DNA of 64,000 nt from Pseudoblastomonas marina (GCF_014641655.1 NZ_BMID01000001.1:2322427-2386426), one strand, 5' to 3'. Counted from the stretch's first letter, positions 45,311 to 56,279 are shown. Notes: a model not told the origin generated them from the letters alone. Translations and numbers: made by a program.

Positions 45311-48298
45311 ATGCCAGAAAAGTCCGACCAGAAGCGCGATTACAGAGACACGGTTTTCCTGCCGAAGACCGACTTCCCGATGAAAGCCGGCCTTCCGCAG
45401 AAGGAACCGGGCATTCAGGCGCGCTGGGAGGAACAGGGGCTCTACGAACGCATTCGCGAAAGCCGCGCGGGCCGCGAGAAGTTCATCCTTCATGACGGCC
45501 CGCCCTATGCCAATGGCGACATCCATGTCGGCCATGCGCTCAACCACGTCTTGAAGGACATGGTCGTGCGCACGCAGACGCTGCTCGGCAAGGACGCGCC
45601 TTACGTCCCCGGCTGGGATTGCCACGGCCTGCCGATCGAGTGGAAGGTCGAGGAGCTCTATCGCAAGAAGAAGCGGTCGAAGAACGAGGTCTCGCCGAAG
45701 GAATTCCGCGCCGAATGCCGCGCCTACGCCCAGAAATGGGTCGACGTGCAGCGCGAACAGCTGAAGCGGCTCGGCATCGGCGGGCGGTGGGACAAACCCT
45801 ACCTCACCATGCGCCCCGAGGCCGAGGCCGACATCGTGCGCGAACTCCACAAATTCGCCGAAACCGGCCAGCTCTATCGCGGCGCCAAGCCGGTTATGTG
45901 GTCCCCGGTCGAGGAAACCGCGCTGGCCGATGCCGAGGTCGAATACCAAGACCTGACCGACAGCCCGCAGATCGACGTGGCGTTCGAGATCACCGAGAGC
46001 CCGATCGAGGAATTGGTCGGTGCCTATGCGGTAGTCTGGACCACCACGCCGTGGACGATCCCGGTCAACCAGGCTTTGGCTTACGGGCCGGAGGTGGATT
46101 ATGCGCTCTACAGGATCGAGGCTTTGTACGATCTAGAAGGTGAAGACCAAAAAGCATTTTCAGCAGCGCTAAAATCAGTTTTCCCGCTCGACCTCGCAAA
46201 AGTCCTAATCGCGCAGGACCGAGAGTCGGAATTTCACGAGCGACTTAGGGAAATGCTTGAGGGCCTATCCGTACCGGGCTTCGAAGAGGTCAGGCTTCTT
46301 CACTTGGTTTTGGATGAGGAGCCGGTCCCTTCGACTGGAGCAGCAGGTCCCTATCCGAGTTTCAAAGGCTCCGAGCTCGCCGGGACCTTCGCCCGTCATC
46401 CGATGCACCATCTCGGTGGGTTCTACGCCAAGCCGCGTCCGCTGCTCGCGGGCGATTTCGTCACCACCGACAGCGGCACAGGGCTCGTCCATATGTCGCC
46501 CGACCATGGCGAGGACGATTTCGAGCTGTGCCGCGCCAACGGGATCGACCCGGTCTTCGCGGTCGAGAGTGACGGGCGTTATCGCGACGACTGGCTGTGG
46601 CTCGGCGCGGACGACAAGGACGAAGACGGCAAGGAACGCCGCCGTGCGGTGATCAACAAGCCGTTCAATGCTCCCGAAGGCCCTATCTGCTCGGATTTGC
46701 GCGAGGCCGGCGCGCTGCTTTCCGCCAGTGCGGACTACGCGCACTCGTACCCGCATTCGTGGCGCTCGAAGGCCAAGGTCATCTACCGCTGCACTCCGCA
46801 ATGGTTCATCGGGATGGACGGCAAGCTCGACCATCTCGACGGCGCGAGCCTGCGCGAGACCGCGATGGGCGAGATCGAGCGCGTGCGCTTCGTGCCCGAA
46901 AAGGGTCGCCGCCGCATCGGCGCCATGGTCGGCGACCGGCCCGACTGGCTGATCAGCCGCCAACGCGCCTGGGGCGTGCCGCTGGCGCTGTTCGTCCACC
47001 GCGAGACCGGCGAATTGCTGGTCGACGCGGAGGTCAACGCGCGCATCCAGTCCGCCATCCGCGCCGACGGGATCGACGCCTGGGAAGAAGCCCGCGCGGG
47101 CGAATTCCTCGGCGAAGGACGCAATCCCGACGACTACGAGATGGTGTCCGACATCCTCGACGTGTGGTTCGACAGCGGCTCGACCCACGCCTTCGTGCTC
47201 GAGTCGGACGAGTGGCCCGAACTGCAGAGCCCGGCCGACCTCTATCTCGAAGGCTCGGACCAGCATCGCGGCTGGTTCCAGTCCTCGCTGCTCGAAAGCT
47301 GCGGCACCCGCGGCCGCGCGCCATACGAGACGGTGCTGACCCACGGGTTCACGATGGACTCTGCGGGCAAGAAGATGTCGAAATCGCTCGGCAACACGGT
47401 CGATCCGCTCAAGGTCATGGAGACCTACGGCGCGGACATTATCCGCTTGTGGGCGCTTTCGGTCGATTTCACCGAGGACCACCGCATCGGCGACGAGATT
47501 TTGAAGGGCGTGGGCGACCAGTATCGCCGGCTGCGCAACACCTTCCGCTACCTGCTCGGTGCGCTCGGCGGGTTCGATCACGACGCGGAAGCCATCGATC
47601 CGGCGGAAATGCCCGAGCTCGAGCGATACGTGCTCCACCTGCTCGCGGTGCTCGATGCGAAGTTGCGCCGCGCCGTCGATGATTTCGATTTCAACGCCTA
47701 CACCCGCGCGCTGGTCGATTTCGCCAACGAGGACCTCTCGGCCTTCTTCTTCGACGTGCGCAAGGACCGGCTCTATTGCGACGATCCCGAGGGACTCGCG
47801 CGCCGATCCTACCGCACCACGCTCGACATCCTGTTCCAGGCGCTGGTGCGTTATGCCGCGCCGGTGCTGGTGTTCACCGCCGAGGAAGTGTGGGGCACGC
47901 GTTTCCCCGACCGCGACAGCATCCATTTGCAGGAATGGCACCCGATCCCCGCCGACTGGCGCAACGACGATCTCGCCGCGCGGTGGGACAAATTGCGCGA
48001 CCTGCGCGAGGACGTGAACGAGGCGATCGAACCGCTGCGACGCGAGAAGACCATCCGTTCGAGCCTCGAAGCCGACGTCGTGGTGCCCGCCGATGCGGTG
48101 CCCGAGGGCTTCAGCGACGCGGACCTCGCCGAGCTGTTCATCACCGCGTCAGTGACGCGCGGGCAGGCAATCGCGGTGTCCCGGACCGATGACAGCAAGT
48201 GCGGCCGCTGCTGGCGGCTCCTGCCCGAAGTGGCGGAAGACGGCGATCTGTGCGGCCGTTGCGAAAGTGTGGTCGCGGAAATGGACGAGGTGGCATGA
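45311..48298 (+). CDS. ileS: Isoleucine--tRNA ligase
   Basis: IleRS is a class I synthetase that charges tRNA-Ile and edits Val. The 995-residue protein has the HIGH-type motif HVGH (72-75), the editing-domain segment VVWTTTPWTIPVNQA (about 241-255), KMSKS (688-692) and a C-terminal zinc module CGRCWRLLPEV ... CGRCESVV. It is longer than most relatives because the editing domain carries an expansion at about residues 268-350, encoded by unusually AT-rich DNA (see findings). Its stop overlaps the lspA start (ATGA at 48295-48298). Confidence 0.98.
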   Translation: MPEKSDQKRDYRDTVFLPKTDFPMKAGLPQKEPGIQARWEEQGLYERIRESRAGREKFILHDGPPYANGDIHVGHALNHVLKDMVVRTQTLLGKDAPYVPGWDCHGLPIEWKVEELYRKKKRSKNEVSPKEFRAECRAYAQKWVDVQREQLKRLGIGGRWDKPYLTMRPEAEADIVRELHKFAETGQLYRGAKPVMWSPVEETALADAEVEYQDLTDSPQIDVAFEITESPIEELVGAYAVVWTTTPWTIPVNQALAYGPEVDYALYRIEALYDLEGEDQKAFSAALKSVFPLDLAKVLIAQDRESEFHERLREMLEGLSVPGFEEVRLLHLVLDEEPVPSTGAAGPYPSFKGSELAGTFARHPMHHLGGFYAKPRPLLAGDFVTTDSGTGLVHMSPDHGEDDFELCRANGIDPVFAVESDGRYRDDWLWLGADDKDEDGKERRRAVINKPFNAPEGPICSDLREAGALLSASADYAHSYPHSWRSKAKVIYRCTPQWFIGMDGKLDHLDGASLRETAMGEIERVRFVPEKGRRRIGAMVGDRPDWLISRQRAWGVPLALFVHRETGELLVDAEVNARIQSAIRADGIDAWEEARAGEFLGEGRNPDDYEMVSDILDVWFDSGSTHAFVLESDEWPELQSPADLYLEGSDQHRGWFQSSLLESCGTRGRAPYETVLTHGFTMDSAGKKMSKSLGNTVDPLKVMETYGADIIRLWALSVDFTEDHRIGDEILKGVGDQYRRLRNTFRYLLGALGGFDHDAEAIDPAEMPELERYVLHLLAVLDAKLRRAVDDFDFNAYTRALVDFANEDLSAFFFDVRKDRLYCDDPEGLARRSYRTTLDILFQALVRYAAPVLVFTAEEVWGTRFPDRDSIHLQEWHPIPADWRNDDLAARWDKLRDLREDVNEAIEPLRREKTIRSSLEADVVVPADAVPEGFSDADLAELFITASVTRGQAIAVSRTDDSKCGRCWRLLPEVAEDGDLCGRCESVVAEMDEVA

Positions 48299-48867
48299 GC
48301 GTCGACTTCACCAGCGCTCTGTGGAAACGCCGCTGGATCGGGCTCGCCGTCGCACTCGCGGTGTTCGTGCTCGACCAATTCGTCAAATGGGCGATGATCG
48401 GCCCGCTCGACCTGCGCAACCTCGAACATATTCCGCTACTGCCATTTTTCGACCTGACCTGGGCCGAGAACCGCGGCGTCTCGCTCGGTCTCTTCCGCGC
48501 CGACAGCATGGAGCAGCGGCTAATGCTGGTCGGCTTCACCGCACTGATCGCGGTGGTCGTGTTCGTATGGATGCTGCGCGAAAAGGCCAAGTGGGACATC
48601 CTCGCGCTCGCGCTGATCCTCGGCGGTGCGCTCGGCAATATCCGTGACCGCATCAACTACGGTTACGTGGTCGATTACGCCGACCTCCATATCGGCAGCT
48701 TCCGGCCGTTCCTCATCTTCAACCTCGCCGATGTCGCGATCACCTTCGGCGTGCTCATCATCCTTGCGCGGAGCTTCTTCTTCAGCGACAAGGACCCCAT
48801 GAAAGACCCTTCGCTGCTCGATGCGAAGGACGAGACGGGCGACCTTGCCCCGGAGAAAACGACATGA
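48295..48867 (+). CDS. lspA: Lipoprotein signal peptidase (signal peptidase II)
   Basis: LspA cleaves prolipoprotein signal peptides after Cys lipidation in the inner membrane. The 190-residue protein has four membrane helices, the conserved VFVLDQFVKW near the N-terminus, AENRGVSLGLF, and the two catalytic Asp regions GYVVDYADLHI and FNLADVAITFG. A soluble charged C-terminal tail (KDPMKDPSLLDAKDE) is longer than in E. coli. It is coupled to ileS and to the DUF3035 lipoprotein by 4-bp overlaps. Confidence 0.97.
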   Translation: MSVDFTSALWKRRWIGLAVALAVFVLDQFVKWAMIGPLDLRNLEHIPLLPFFDLTWAENRGVSLGLFRADSMEQRLMLVGFTALIAVVVFVWMLREKAKWDILALALILGGALGNIRDRINYGYVVDYADLHIGSFRPFLIFNLADVAITFGVLIILARSFFFSDKDPMKDPSLLDAKDETGDLAPEKTT

Positions 48868-49271
48868 AATTCGCCAAACTCGCCATCGCCACCGGATTGG
48901 CCTCGATGCTCGCCGCTTGCGGATCGACCGGCGTGTTCAACCGCGACCGCCCGGACGAGTTCGCCGTGCAGCGCCAGGCCCCGCTCGTGATCCCGCCCGA
49001 TTTCAACCTTGTGCCGCCGTCCGAAGGGAATCCGCGCCCGGCCGAAGGCAGCGCGGCGGAACAGGCACTCGAAGCGCTGTTCGGCGGCCCCGCCGCGCGC
49101 AGCGACGTCGAAACCAGCGCGCTCGACCGCGCCGGCGCGGCCGTTCCCGGCATCCGTTCGAAGATCGGTGATCCGGACACCAACACCGTCGACAAGGGCG
49201 CGCTCACCCGCGACATCGTCAGCGCTCCGGAGAGCGAAGGTCAGGTCGCGCGGGCTGTGATCCCGGGTTGA
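48864..49271 (+). CDS. DUF3035 domain-containing lipoprotein
   Basis: This 135-residue protein has a perfect lipobox (LAAC, Cys at residue 19) and a Pro/Glu-rich mature region. PLVIPPDFNLVPP is the DUF3035 signature, and the ending is charged and flexible. DUF3035 proteins follow lspA in many alphaproteobacteria, and the 4-bp overlap suggests a peptidase-substrate pairing. A function beyond the envelope is unknown. Confidence 0.88.
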   Translation: MKFAKLAIATGLASMLAACGSTGVFNRDRPDEFAVQRQAPLVIPPDFNLVPPSEGNPRPAEGSAAEQALEALFGGPAARSDVETSALDRAGAAVPGIRSKIGDPDTNTVDKGALTRDIVSAPESEGQVARAVIPG

Positions 49272-49616
49272 TTGCTGGGCTTGGGCTCCAAGAGTAGATA
49301 GAGTTTTATTGGTTACGGACCCGCATCCGCGGGTCCATCCTCGGCGCTCATCTCTTCGCTGCGCCCCGAGGAACCTGCGGACGACCGGTCGGGCTCGCCT
49401 CCGCGCCAGTCGCGCTGCGGACGACCGTCTCGATCGTGTCCGCCTCGCGCTTTCTCTCGATATGCGTCCAGAAGTTGCGCGCGGTAGCGCGGACGCGGGC
49501 GACTGCCCGTCGCGGCTTATGCCGCGAAGCCAAGCAGCGCGGATACGCCGCGCCCGGCGCTCGAGGGTCCAACCAAAAGCCTCCAGGTCGCCCGCTGCGC
49601 GCCAGCAGCAACTCCG
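49272..49616. repeat. Non-coding GC-rich region with REP-like palindrome and small repeats
   Basis: This 345-bp gap contains no believable gene. It holds a perfect 8-bp inverted repeat GGACCCGC/GCGGGTCC around ATCC (49317-49336), a direct repeat of the 11-mer GCGGACGACCG (near 49376 and 49407), and a second stem TCGCGGC/GCCGCGA with a TTAT loop (near 49510). The first palindrome could serve as a bidirectional stop or mRNA-stabilising REP element, though it lacks a T tract. Open frames through it on both strands are GC-driven shadows. Confidence 0.5.
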
Positions 49617-50939
49617 CTATTCGGCTTCCGCCACCTCCGGCTCGCCCTTCACTCGCGCCACCAGCAGCTTGTCGATCTTGCGGCCGTCCATGTCGACGAC
49701 CTCGATCCGCCAGCCCTCGTCCTCGAAATAGTCGCCCGCCTGCGGGATCCGCTTGATCATCGCGAGGACATAGCCCGCTGCGGTCGCGTATTCGCGTTCG
49801 TCGGGCAGCGTCATACCGAGGCGTTCGGCCAGCGCATCGGCCGGCATCGCGCCCGAGATCAGCAGCGATCCGTCCTCGCGCTCGACCACTTGCGGACCGT
49901 CGCCAAGATCGCGGTCGCTGGCGAATTCGCCCACCAGCGCCTGCAGCAGGTCGGCCGGGGTCACGATCCCGTCGAGATGGCCGTATTCGTCGTGGACCAT
50001 CGCCATCGCGACATCGGCCTGCTGGAGCATCCGCAGCCCGTCGATCGAATCGAGCTGGTCGGGAACGATTTCGGGGCGCGCCATAAGCGAGGCGAGCTGC
50101 GGGACCCTGCCGTCGACGATCTGGGCCAGCAGCTCGCGAGTTTTGACCACGCCGACGACTTCGTCCGGCGAGCCCTTGGCCACTGGCATCAGCGAATGCG
50201 GCGAGGCGGCGATCGCGGCCTTGATTTCCTCGAGCGAGGCATCGGCGTCGATCCAGTCGATCTCGGTACGGGGGGTCATGACTTCGCGCACCGGGCGGTC
50301 GGCCAGGCGCATGATCCCGGTCATGATCGCGCGCTCTTCCTCCTCGAGCACGCCCGATCGGGTCGCCTCGGCGAAGATCATGTGCAGTTCTTCGTCGGTC
50401 AGGTGATTCGGATCCGATCGCCGCGCGCCGAACAGGCGCAACACGAGGCTGGACGAGTGTTCGAGCAGCCACACCAGCGGTGCCGCCAGCCGCGCGAGGA
50501 ACGCCATCGGCGGCGCGGCCAGCATCGCGATCTTCTCGGGCGCGCGCAGGGCGAGCTGCTTGGGCACCAGCTCGCCGACGACGAGGCTTAGATAGGTGAC
50601 AATCACGATGACCAAGGCGAATCCCGCCTCGGGAGCGTAATCGGCGGGAACACCCCAGGCCGCCAAGCGCTCGCCCACCGGCCCGCCAAGGCTCGAACCC
50701 GAATAGGCGCCGGCGATAATCGCCACGAGGCTGATCCCGATCTGTACGGTCGAGAGGAACTTGCCCGGTTCGGAGGCGAGCTGGAGCGCCTGCCGGGCGC
50801 CGGCCCGCCCCTCATCCAGCGCGACCTTCAGGCGCGCCCGGCGCGCGGAGACGATCGCCAGTTCGCTCATGGCAAAGAGGCCATTGAGCACGATGAGTGC
50901 GGCGATGATCGCAAGGTCTGCCCAGGGAAAGGGTGTCAC
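49617..50939 (-). CDS. CNNM/CorC-HlyC family transporter or hemolysin-like protein
   Basis: The 440-residue protein has an N-terminal DUF21/CNNM membrane domain with three or four helices (ADLAIIAALIVLNGLFAMSELAI, and GFALVIVIVTYLSLVVGELVP). A CBS-domain pair follows (about residues 210-325: MTPRTEIDWIDADASLEE, then MARPEIVPDQLDS), with a C-terminal CorC/HlyC domain (YVLAMIKRIPQAGDYFEDEGW). Members affect Mg/Co efflux. The start appears to be GTG at 50939; the much longer upstream frame is not coding. It is divergent from the OmpA-family gene. Confidence 0.91.
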   Translation of the reverse strand: MTPFPWADLAIIAALIVLNGLFAMSELAIVSARRARLKVALDEGRAGARQALQLASEPGKFLSTVQIGISLVAIIAGAYSGSSLGGPVGERLAAWGVPADYAPEAGFALVIVIVTYLSLVVGELVPKQLALRAPEKIAMLAAPPMAFLARLAAPLVWLLEHSSSLVLRLFGARRSDPNHLTDEELHMIFAEATRSGVLEEEERAIMTGIMRLADRPVREVMTPRTEIDWIDADASLEEIKAAIAASPHSLMPVAKGSPDEVVGVVKTRELLAQIVDGRVPQLASLMARPEIVPDQLDSIDGLRMLQQADVAMAMVHDEYGHLDGIVTPADLLQALVGEFASDRDLGDGPQVVEREDGSLLISGAMPADALAERLGMTLPDEREYATAAGYVLAMIKRIPQAGDYFEDEGWRIEVVDMDGRKIDKLLVARVKGEPEVAEAE

Positions 50940-51068
50940 GCTGCGACCGCTAGCAGAAAGTGGGGGCAGGAGGAAAGCAAAGGAACGCGCTCGTTCACCA
51001 CGCGTTTCAACAGCCGGCCCTCTAGAAAACTTGCGCTCGAAGCGCGCCCATTGGGAAAGGACGAAGAG

Positions 51069-51752
51069 ATGAAATCCCACAAATTTGCTATTGCCGCCGT
51101 GTGCGGCATGTCGCTCGTTACCGCCGGCTGCATCACCGATCCGAACACCGGCGAGAAGACCTATTCGCGCACCGCGGTGCTCGGCGCGGGCGGCGCGCTC
51201 GCCGGCTACCTGCTCGGCGGCCTGATCGGCGGCAAGACCGCGCGGATCGTGGGGGCCGGGATCGGCGGCGTCGCCGGCGGCGTGGTCGGCAACCGGATCG
51301 ACCAACAGATCAAGGAATTGAAGGAAAAGACCGCCGGTTCGGGCGTCGACGTCACCAGCGACGGCGAATCGATCCTCGTCAACCTGCCCGACACCGTGAC
51401 CTTCGATGTCGGCAGCTCGACGCTCAAGCCCAGCTTCCGCGCCACGCTCGACGAGGTCGCGGCGACGCTGGTCGACTATCCCAACAGCCTGATCGACGTC
51501 TACGGCCACACCGATTCGACCGGCTCGGACGCCTTCAACCAGGCGCTGTCCGAACGGCGCGCCAAGGCGGTCGCGGACTACTTGATTGCGCGCAATGTGG
51601 ATCGTCGCCGGATCATGACGCAAGGCTTCGGCGAAACCCAGCCGATCGCCGACAACGGCACCGAAGCCGGCCGGGCGCAGAACCGCCGGGTCGAGATCAA
51701 GATCATCCCGATCACCGAGGAAGACGTCGCCGAAGCCAAGGCCCAGCAGTGA
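51069..51752 (+). CDS. OmpA family lipoprotein with glycine zipper
   Basis: This 227-residue lipoprotein (signal GMSLVTAGC, lipidated Cys 21) has a Gly-rich zipper segment (LGAGGALAGYLLGGLIGG and VGAGIGGVAGGVVGNRI, about residues 38-80) that can insert in a membrane. The C-terminal OmpA domain (about 115-220) binds peptidoglycan via DVYGHTDSTGSDAFNQALSE and RVEIKI. GGAAAGGACGAAGAG precedes the ATG at 51069. It is like YiaD proteins and Pal-like stabilisers that tether the outer membrane. It is convergent with cysQ. Confidence 0.94.
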   Translation: MKSHKFAIAAVCGMSLVTAGCITDPNTGEKTYSRTAVLGAGGALAGYLLGGLIGGKTARIVGAGIGGVAGGVVGNRIDQQIKELKEKTAGSGVDVTSDGESILVNLPDTVTFDVGSSTLKPSFRATLDEVAATLVDYPNSLIDVYGHTDSTGSDAFNQALSERRAKAVADYLIARNVDRRRIMTQGFGETQPIADNGTEAGRAQNRRVEIKIIPITEEDVAEAKAQQ

Positions 51753-51764
51753 TCGCAGCCGCGA

Positions 51765-52592
51765 TCAGTTGACGAACCCGGATGGGCGAGCGGCCTTGTT
51801 CGCAATCTCGCCCGCCCTCCCGCCCCAACGCTCGAGCGCCGGTCCGTGAAGGGCCGGCGCCGTCGCAAGCACCCCGAAAATGCGCGGCTCCGGCTTGTTG
51901 AAGCGATAGGGCTCGCCGGTCGCCGCGGTGACCGTCGCGCCCGCCTCGCTCGCGATCAGCGCCGCGGCGGCGAGATCCCATTCCGCGCCCCAGCGCATCG
52001 TCAGCACCATGTCCGCCTCTCCCGCCGCGACCATCGCGACCCGCAAGGCGATCGAATTGGGTTGCGAGACCTTGGCGAGATCGCGGTCGGTCTTGGGCAG
52101 GTCGTGGATCGGCACCCGCGCTCCGGCCAGCTGGGCGCAGTCCGAGCAGGAGAGCGCCTTTCCGTCGAGCGATGCCCCCTCGCCCTTCCGCGCGAGCCAA
52201 GTCTGCCCCCGCGCCGGCGCTTCGAGCGCGGCGAGCACCGGTTGGCCCTCCTCGACCAGCGCAACCGACACGCACCAGCCGTCGCGCCCGCGCAGGAAAT
52301 CGCGCGTCCCGTCGATCGGGTCTACGATCCAGCACCGGCGCTGTTCGGCGCGAGCAGTGTCGTCGGCGGTCTCCTCCGATAGCCAGCCCGCATTGGGTGC
52401 GAGGTCGCCGAGCGCGCGATGCAGGTAGCGATCGACCGCAAGATCGGCTTCGCTCACGCGGTTGTCGGGCGATTTCTCCCACGATTCGACGTCGTTGCCC
52501 GCCCCCGGCCAATACTCCATCGCCAATGCGCCGGCCTCGCGCATGACCTGTTCGAGTTCGCCCGGAGAAACCATCGCATCGTCGCTGCCCAT
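51765..52592 (-). CDS. cysQ: 3'(2'),5'-bisphosphate nucleotidase, CysQ-like
   Basis: This IMPase-superfamily enzyme probably removes the 3'-phosphate from PAP, a by-product of sulfate assimilation. The 275-residue protein has [15 protein letters not shown], the metal site [24 protein letters not shown] (about residues 88-103) and [15 protein letters not shown]. It may alternatively act on inositol phosphates. I chose the ATG at 52592; an ATG at 52574 is also possible. It is transcribed divergently from sucC. Confidence 0.86.
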   Translation of the reverse strand: MGSDDAMVSPGELEQVMREAGALAMEYWPGAGNDVESWEKSPDNRVSEADLAVDRYLHRALGDLAPNAGWLSEETADDTARAEQRRCWIVDPIDGTRDFLRGRDGWCVSVALVEEGQPVLAALEAPARGQTWLARKGEGASLDGKALSCSDCAQLAGARVPIHDLPKTDRDLAKVSQPNSIALRVAMVAAGEADMVLTMRWGAEWDLAAAALIASEAGATVTAATGEPYRFNKPEPRIFGVLATAPALHGPALERWGGRAGEIANKAARPSGFVN

Positions 52593-52682
52593 TGCGGGCC
52601 CACTTTTCAAGTCGCGCCGCATATGCGAAGGCGCGCCGCAAACCCCCGGACGAATCCTCATTCCAAGCGGAAAGACCCACCC

Positions 52683-53878
<1,196 letters not shown>

Positions 53879-53882
<4 letters not shown>

Positions 53883-54382
53883 CCCGCCCGTTCGAACCGA
53901 AAGACCAGCTCGCGCACCTCGTCGCCCTCCGATTTCATGCGGACGGCGGCGAGGAGCCCGTTCTCGCCGTCGCAGCGAAGCGTCAGCGCGTGGAAGTAGG
54001 CGGCGCATGGCTCCATTGCGACGAGGCGGAAAGTCAGCATCCCGTCCTTCTCCTCCCACCCCGTGAGATCGGCGTGGAAGTGCTTGAGCCGTAGGACCAG
54101 CGTGCCTGCCTCTTCCATCAGGTAGAGATGTTCGGTGAACATGATCGTGCCGTCGCCCTGCGCCTGCACGAATGTGCCGACCATCGTCCCGCCGACCGGC
54201 GGCAGCCAGCTTTCCATCGCGTCGGCACCGCCGATCCCCTCGCCCGCCCATTGCCCCACGAGCCAGTCGACCTGCGCGAGCGTGGCGGGCGGCGGAGAGT
54301 GATCCTCGGGCGCGACGCGCGTCTCCTGCGCGGCGAGCGGGCTCGAGAACAAGAGAATCGCGGCCAGGAACGGGCGGATCAT
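53879..54382 (-). CDS. Exported DUF6265 family protein
   Basis: This 167-residue protein of unknown function starts with a signal peptide ([17 protein letters not shown], cleavage before ETRVA). The mature domain has [30 protein letters not shown] and [18 protein letters not shown], the pattern of DUF6265 lipocalin-like proteins. It converges with sucC, and the two stop codons share three bases (53880-53882 with 53879-53881). Confidence 0.84.
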
Positions 54383-54416
54383 GCGGGGTTCTCCCTGTTG
54401 CGCCGTAAAACTACGC

Positions 54417-54440
54417 CCGCTTTACGTTACGGTAAAGCGG
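54417..54440. promoter_or_regulatory. 24-bp perfect palindrome upstream of etfBA (candidate operator)
   Basis: CCGCTTTAC (54417-54425) and GTAAAGCGG (54432-54440) are exact inverted repeats with a 6-bp centre. The site lies 127 bp before the etfB ATG, between the divergent DUF6265 gene and etfBA. It could be bound by a TetR- or MerR-family regulator of acyl-CoA degradation, but the regulator is not in the window. Confidence 0.6.
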
Positions 54441-54457
54441 CATCGCGCCGGCGGGGC

Positions 54458-54486
54458 TTGACCTCGCGCCATCGGAACGCAATGTC
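54458..54486 (+). promoter_or_regulatory. Possible promoter of etfBA
   Basis: TTGACC (54458-54463) is a close match to the -35 consensus, and 17 bp later lies AATGTC, a poor -10. The palindrome sits directly upstream of the -35. Only the -35 is convincing. Confidence 0.3.
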
Positions 54487-54566
54487 GCCCGCGTCATTCG
54501 ATTAACAAGGCGGGGCCGCGCAGCCCTGCGCAACCATCAGGCACCGTTCCAGCCGAAAGGACCCAC

Positions 54567-55313
54567 ATGAAAATCCTCGTCCCCGTCAAACGGGTGATCG
54601 ACTACAACGTGAAGCCCCGCGTCAAGGCGGACGGCTCCGGCGTCGATCTCGCCAACGTCAAGATGAGCATGAACCCGTTCGACGAGATCGCGGTCGAGGA
54701 AGCGATCCGGATCAAGGAAGCGGGCAAGGCCGAGGAAGTGATCGCGGTGTCGATCGGCCCGGCCAAGGCGCAGGAAACGTTGCGCACCGCGCTCGCCATG
54801 GGCGCCGATCGTGCGATCCTCGTCGAAACCGACGACGAGGTCGAGCCGCTCGGCGTCGCCAAGATCCTCAAGGCGATCGCCGAAGAGGAAGAGCCCGGCC
54901 TCGTGATCCTCGGCAAGCAGGCGATCGACGACGATTCGAACCAGACCGGCCAGATGCTCGCCGCGCTGATGAACCGTCCGCAGGGCACCTTCGCCAATAC
55001 AGTCGAGATCGAGGGCGACAGCGTCACCGTGAAGCGCGAGATCGACGGTGGGCTCGAAACGGTCAAGCTGACCATGCCCGCGATCGTCACCACCGACCTC
55101 CGCCTCAACGAGCCCCGCTACGCCTCGCTGCCAAACATCATGAAGGCGAAGAAGAAGCCGCTCGACACCAAGAACCCCGCCGATTTCGGCGTCGACATCG
55201 CACCGCGCCTCAAGACGACCAACGTCTCCGAACCGCCGGTCCGCCAGGCGGGCGAGAAGGTCGAGGACGTCGATGCGCTCGTCGCCAAGCTGAAGGCGCT
55301 GGGCGTCGCGTAA
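54567..55313 (+). CDS. etfB: Electron transfer flavoprotein subunit beta
   Basis: EtfB is the AMP-binding subunit of the ETF heterodimer, which takes electrons from acyl-CoA dehydrogenases to ETF-quinone oxidoreductase. The 248-residue protein has [19 protein letters not shown] at the start, [20 protein letters not shown] and a C-terminal segment that wraps the alpha subunit. AAAGGA precedes the ATG. etfA follows 33 bp later. Confidence 0.98.
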   Translation: MKILVPVKRVIDYNVKPRVKADGSGVDLANVKMSMNPFDEIAVEEAIRIKEAGKAEEVIAVSIGPAKAQETLRTALAMGADRAILVETDDEVEPLGVAKILKAIAEEEEPGLVILGKQAIDDDSNQTGQMLAALMNRPQGTFANTVEIEGDSVTVKREIDGGLETVKLTMPAIVTTDLRLNEPRYASLPNIMKAKKKPLDTKNPADFGVDIAPRLKTTNVSEPPVRQAGEKVEDVDALVAKLKALGVA

Positions 55314-55346
55314 GCGCGCCCGCACAGGAATTTAAAGGATAGCGAT

Positions 55347-56279
55347 ATGAAAACGCTGGTTCTGGTCGATCACGACAACAACTCGCTCGGCGACGCGACG
55401 CTCGCCGCCGTCACCGCCGCCTCGAAGCTCGGCGAAGTGCACCTGCTGGTCGCGGGTCACAATTGTGGCGCGGTCGCCGAAGCCGCTGCCAAGATCGAGG
55501 GCGTGGGCAAGGTCCATGTCGCCGACGACGCCGCCTACGAACACCAGCTGGCCGAGAACGTCGCGCCGCTGGTGGTCGACCAGATGGGCCATCACGACGC
55601 GTTCCTCGCGCCGTCGACCACCACCGGCAAGAACATCGCCCCGCGCGTTGCGGCCGGACTCGACGTGATGCAGATCTCCGACATCCTCTCGGTCGAGGGC
55701 GACAAGACCTTCACCCGCCCGATCTATGCCGGCAACGCGATCGCGACGGTCGAGAGCTCGGACGAAAAGCTCGTCATCACCGTCCGCGGCACCGCGTTCG
55801 ACAAGGCCGCCACCGAAGGCGGAAACGGCGAGATCGAAGCCGTGAGCGGTCCCGGCGATGCCGGAATCTCCAGCTTCGTCAGCCAGGAACTCGCCGAGGG
55901 AGGCGATCGCCCCGAACTGACCAGCGCCAAGATCATCGTCTCGGGCGGTCGCGCGCTCAAGGATGCGGAGACCTTCGAGCAGTACATCATGCCGCTCGCC
56001 GACAAGCTCAATGCTGGCGTCGGTGCGAGCCGTGCGGCGGTCGATGCGGGCTATGTCCCCAACGACTACCAGGTCGGCCAGACCGGCAAGATCGTCGCCC
56101 CGGACGTCTATATCGCGATCGGTATCTCGGGCGCGATCCAGCACCTCGCGGGGATGAAGGATTCCAAGACCATCGTCGCGATCAACAAGGACGAGGACGC
56201 GCCGATCTTCCAGGTCGCCGATATCGGCCTCGTCGCAGACCTGTTCCAGGCCGTGCCGGAGCTTACCGAGAAGCTCTAA
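55347..56279 (+). CDS. etfA: Electron transfer flavoprotein subunit alpha
   Basis: EtfA is the FAD-binding subunit of ETF. The 310-residue protein has an N-terminal domain like EtfB and a C-terminal FAD domain with [10 protein letters not shown]-type (here [15 protein letters not shown]), [22 protein letters not shown] and [20 protein letters not shown]. It follows etfB with AAAGGA upstream, forming a standard etfBA operon. Confidence 0.98.
   Translation: MKTLVLVDHDNNSLGDATLAAVTAASKLGEVHLLVAGHNCGAVAEAAAKIEGVGKVHVADDAAYEHQLAENVAPLVVDQMGHHDAFLAPSTTTGKNIAPRVAAGLDVMQISDILSVEGDKTFTRPIYAGNAIATVESSDEKLVITVRGTAFDKAATEGGNGEIEAVSGPGDAGISSFVSQELAEGGDRPELTSAKIIVSGGRALKDAETFEQYIMPLADKLNAGVGASRAAVDAGYVPNDYQVGQTGKIVAPDVYIAIGISGAIQHLAGMKDSKTIVAINKDEDAPIFQVADIGLVADLFQAVPELTEKL

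Noticed and set aside
49301-49336. A 12-codon minus-strand mini-ORF overlapping the palindrome
   Set aside because: Too short, no ribosome-binding site, and its apparent coding pattern follows from the inverted repeat.
49617-51623. A 668-codon frame extending the CNNM transporter upstream
   Set aside because: The extension is antisense to the OmpA lipoprotein and lacks membrane or domain features; the family starts at the GTG at 50939.
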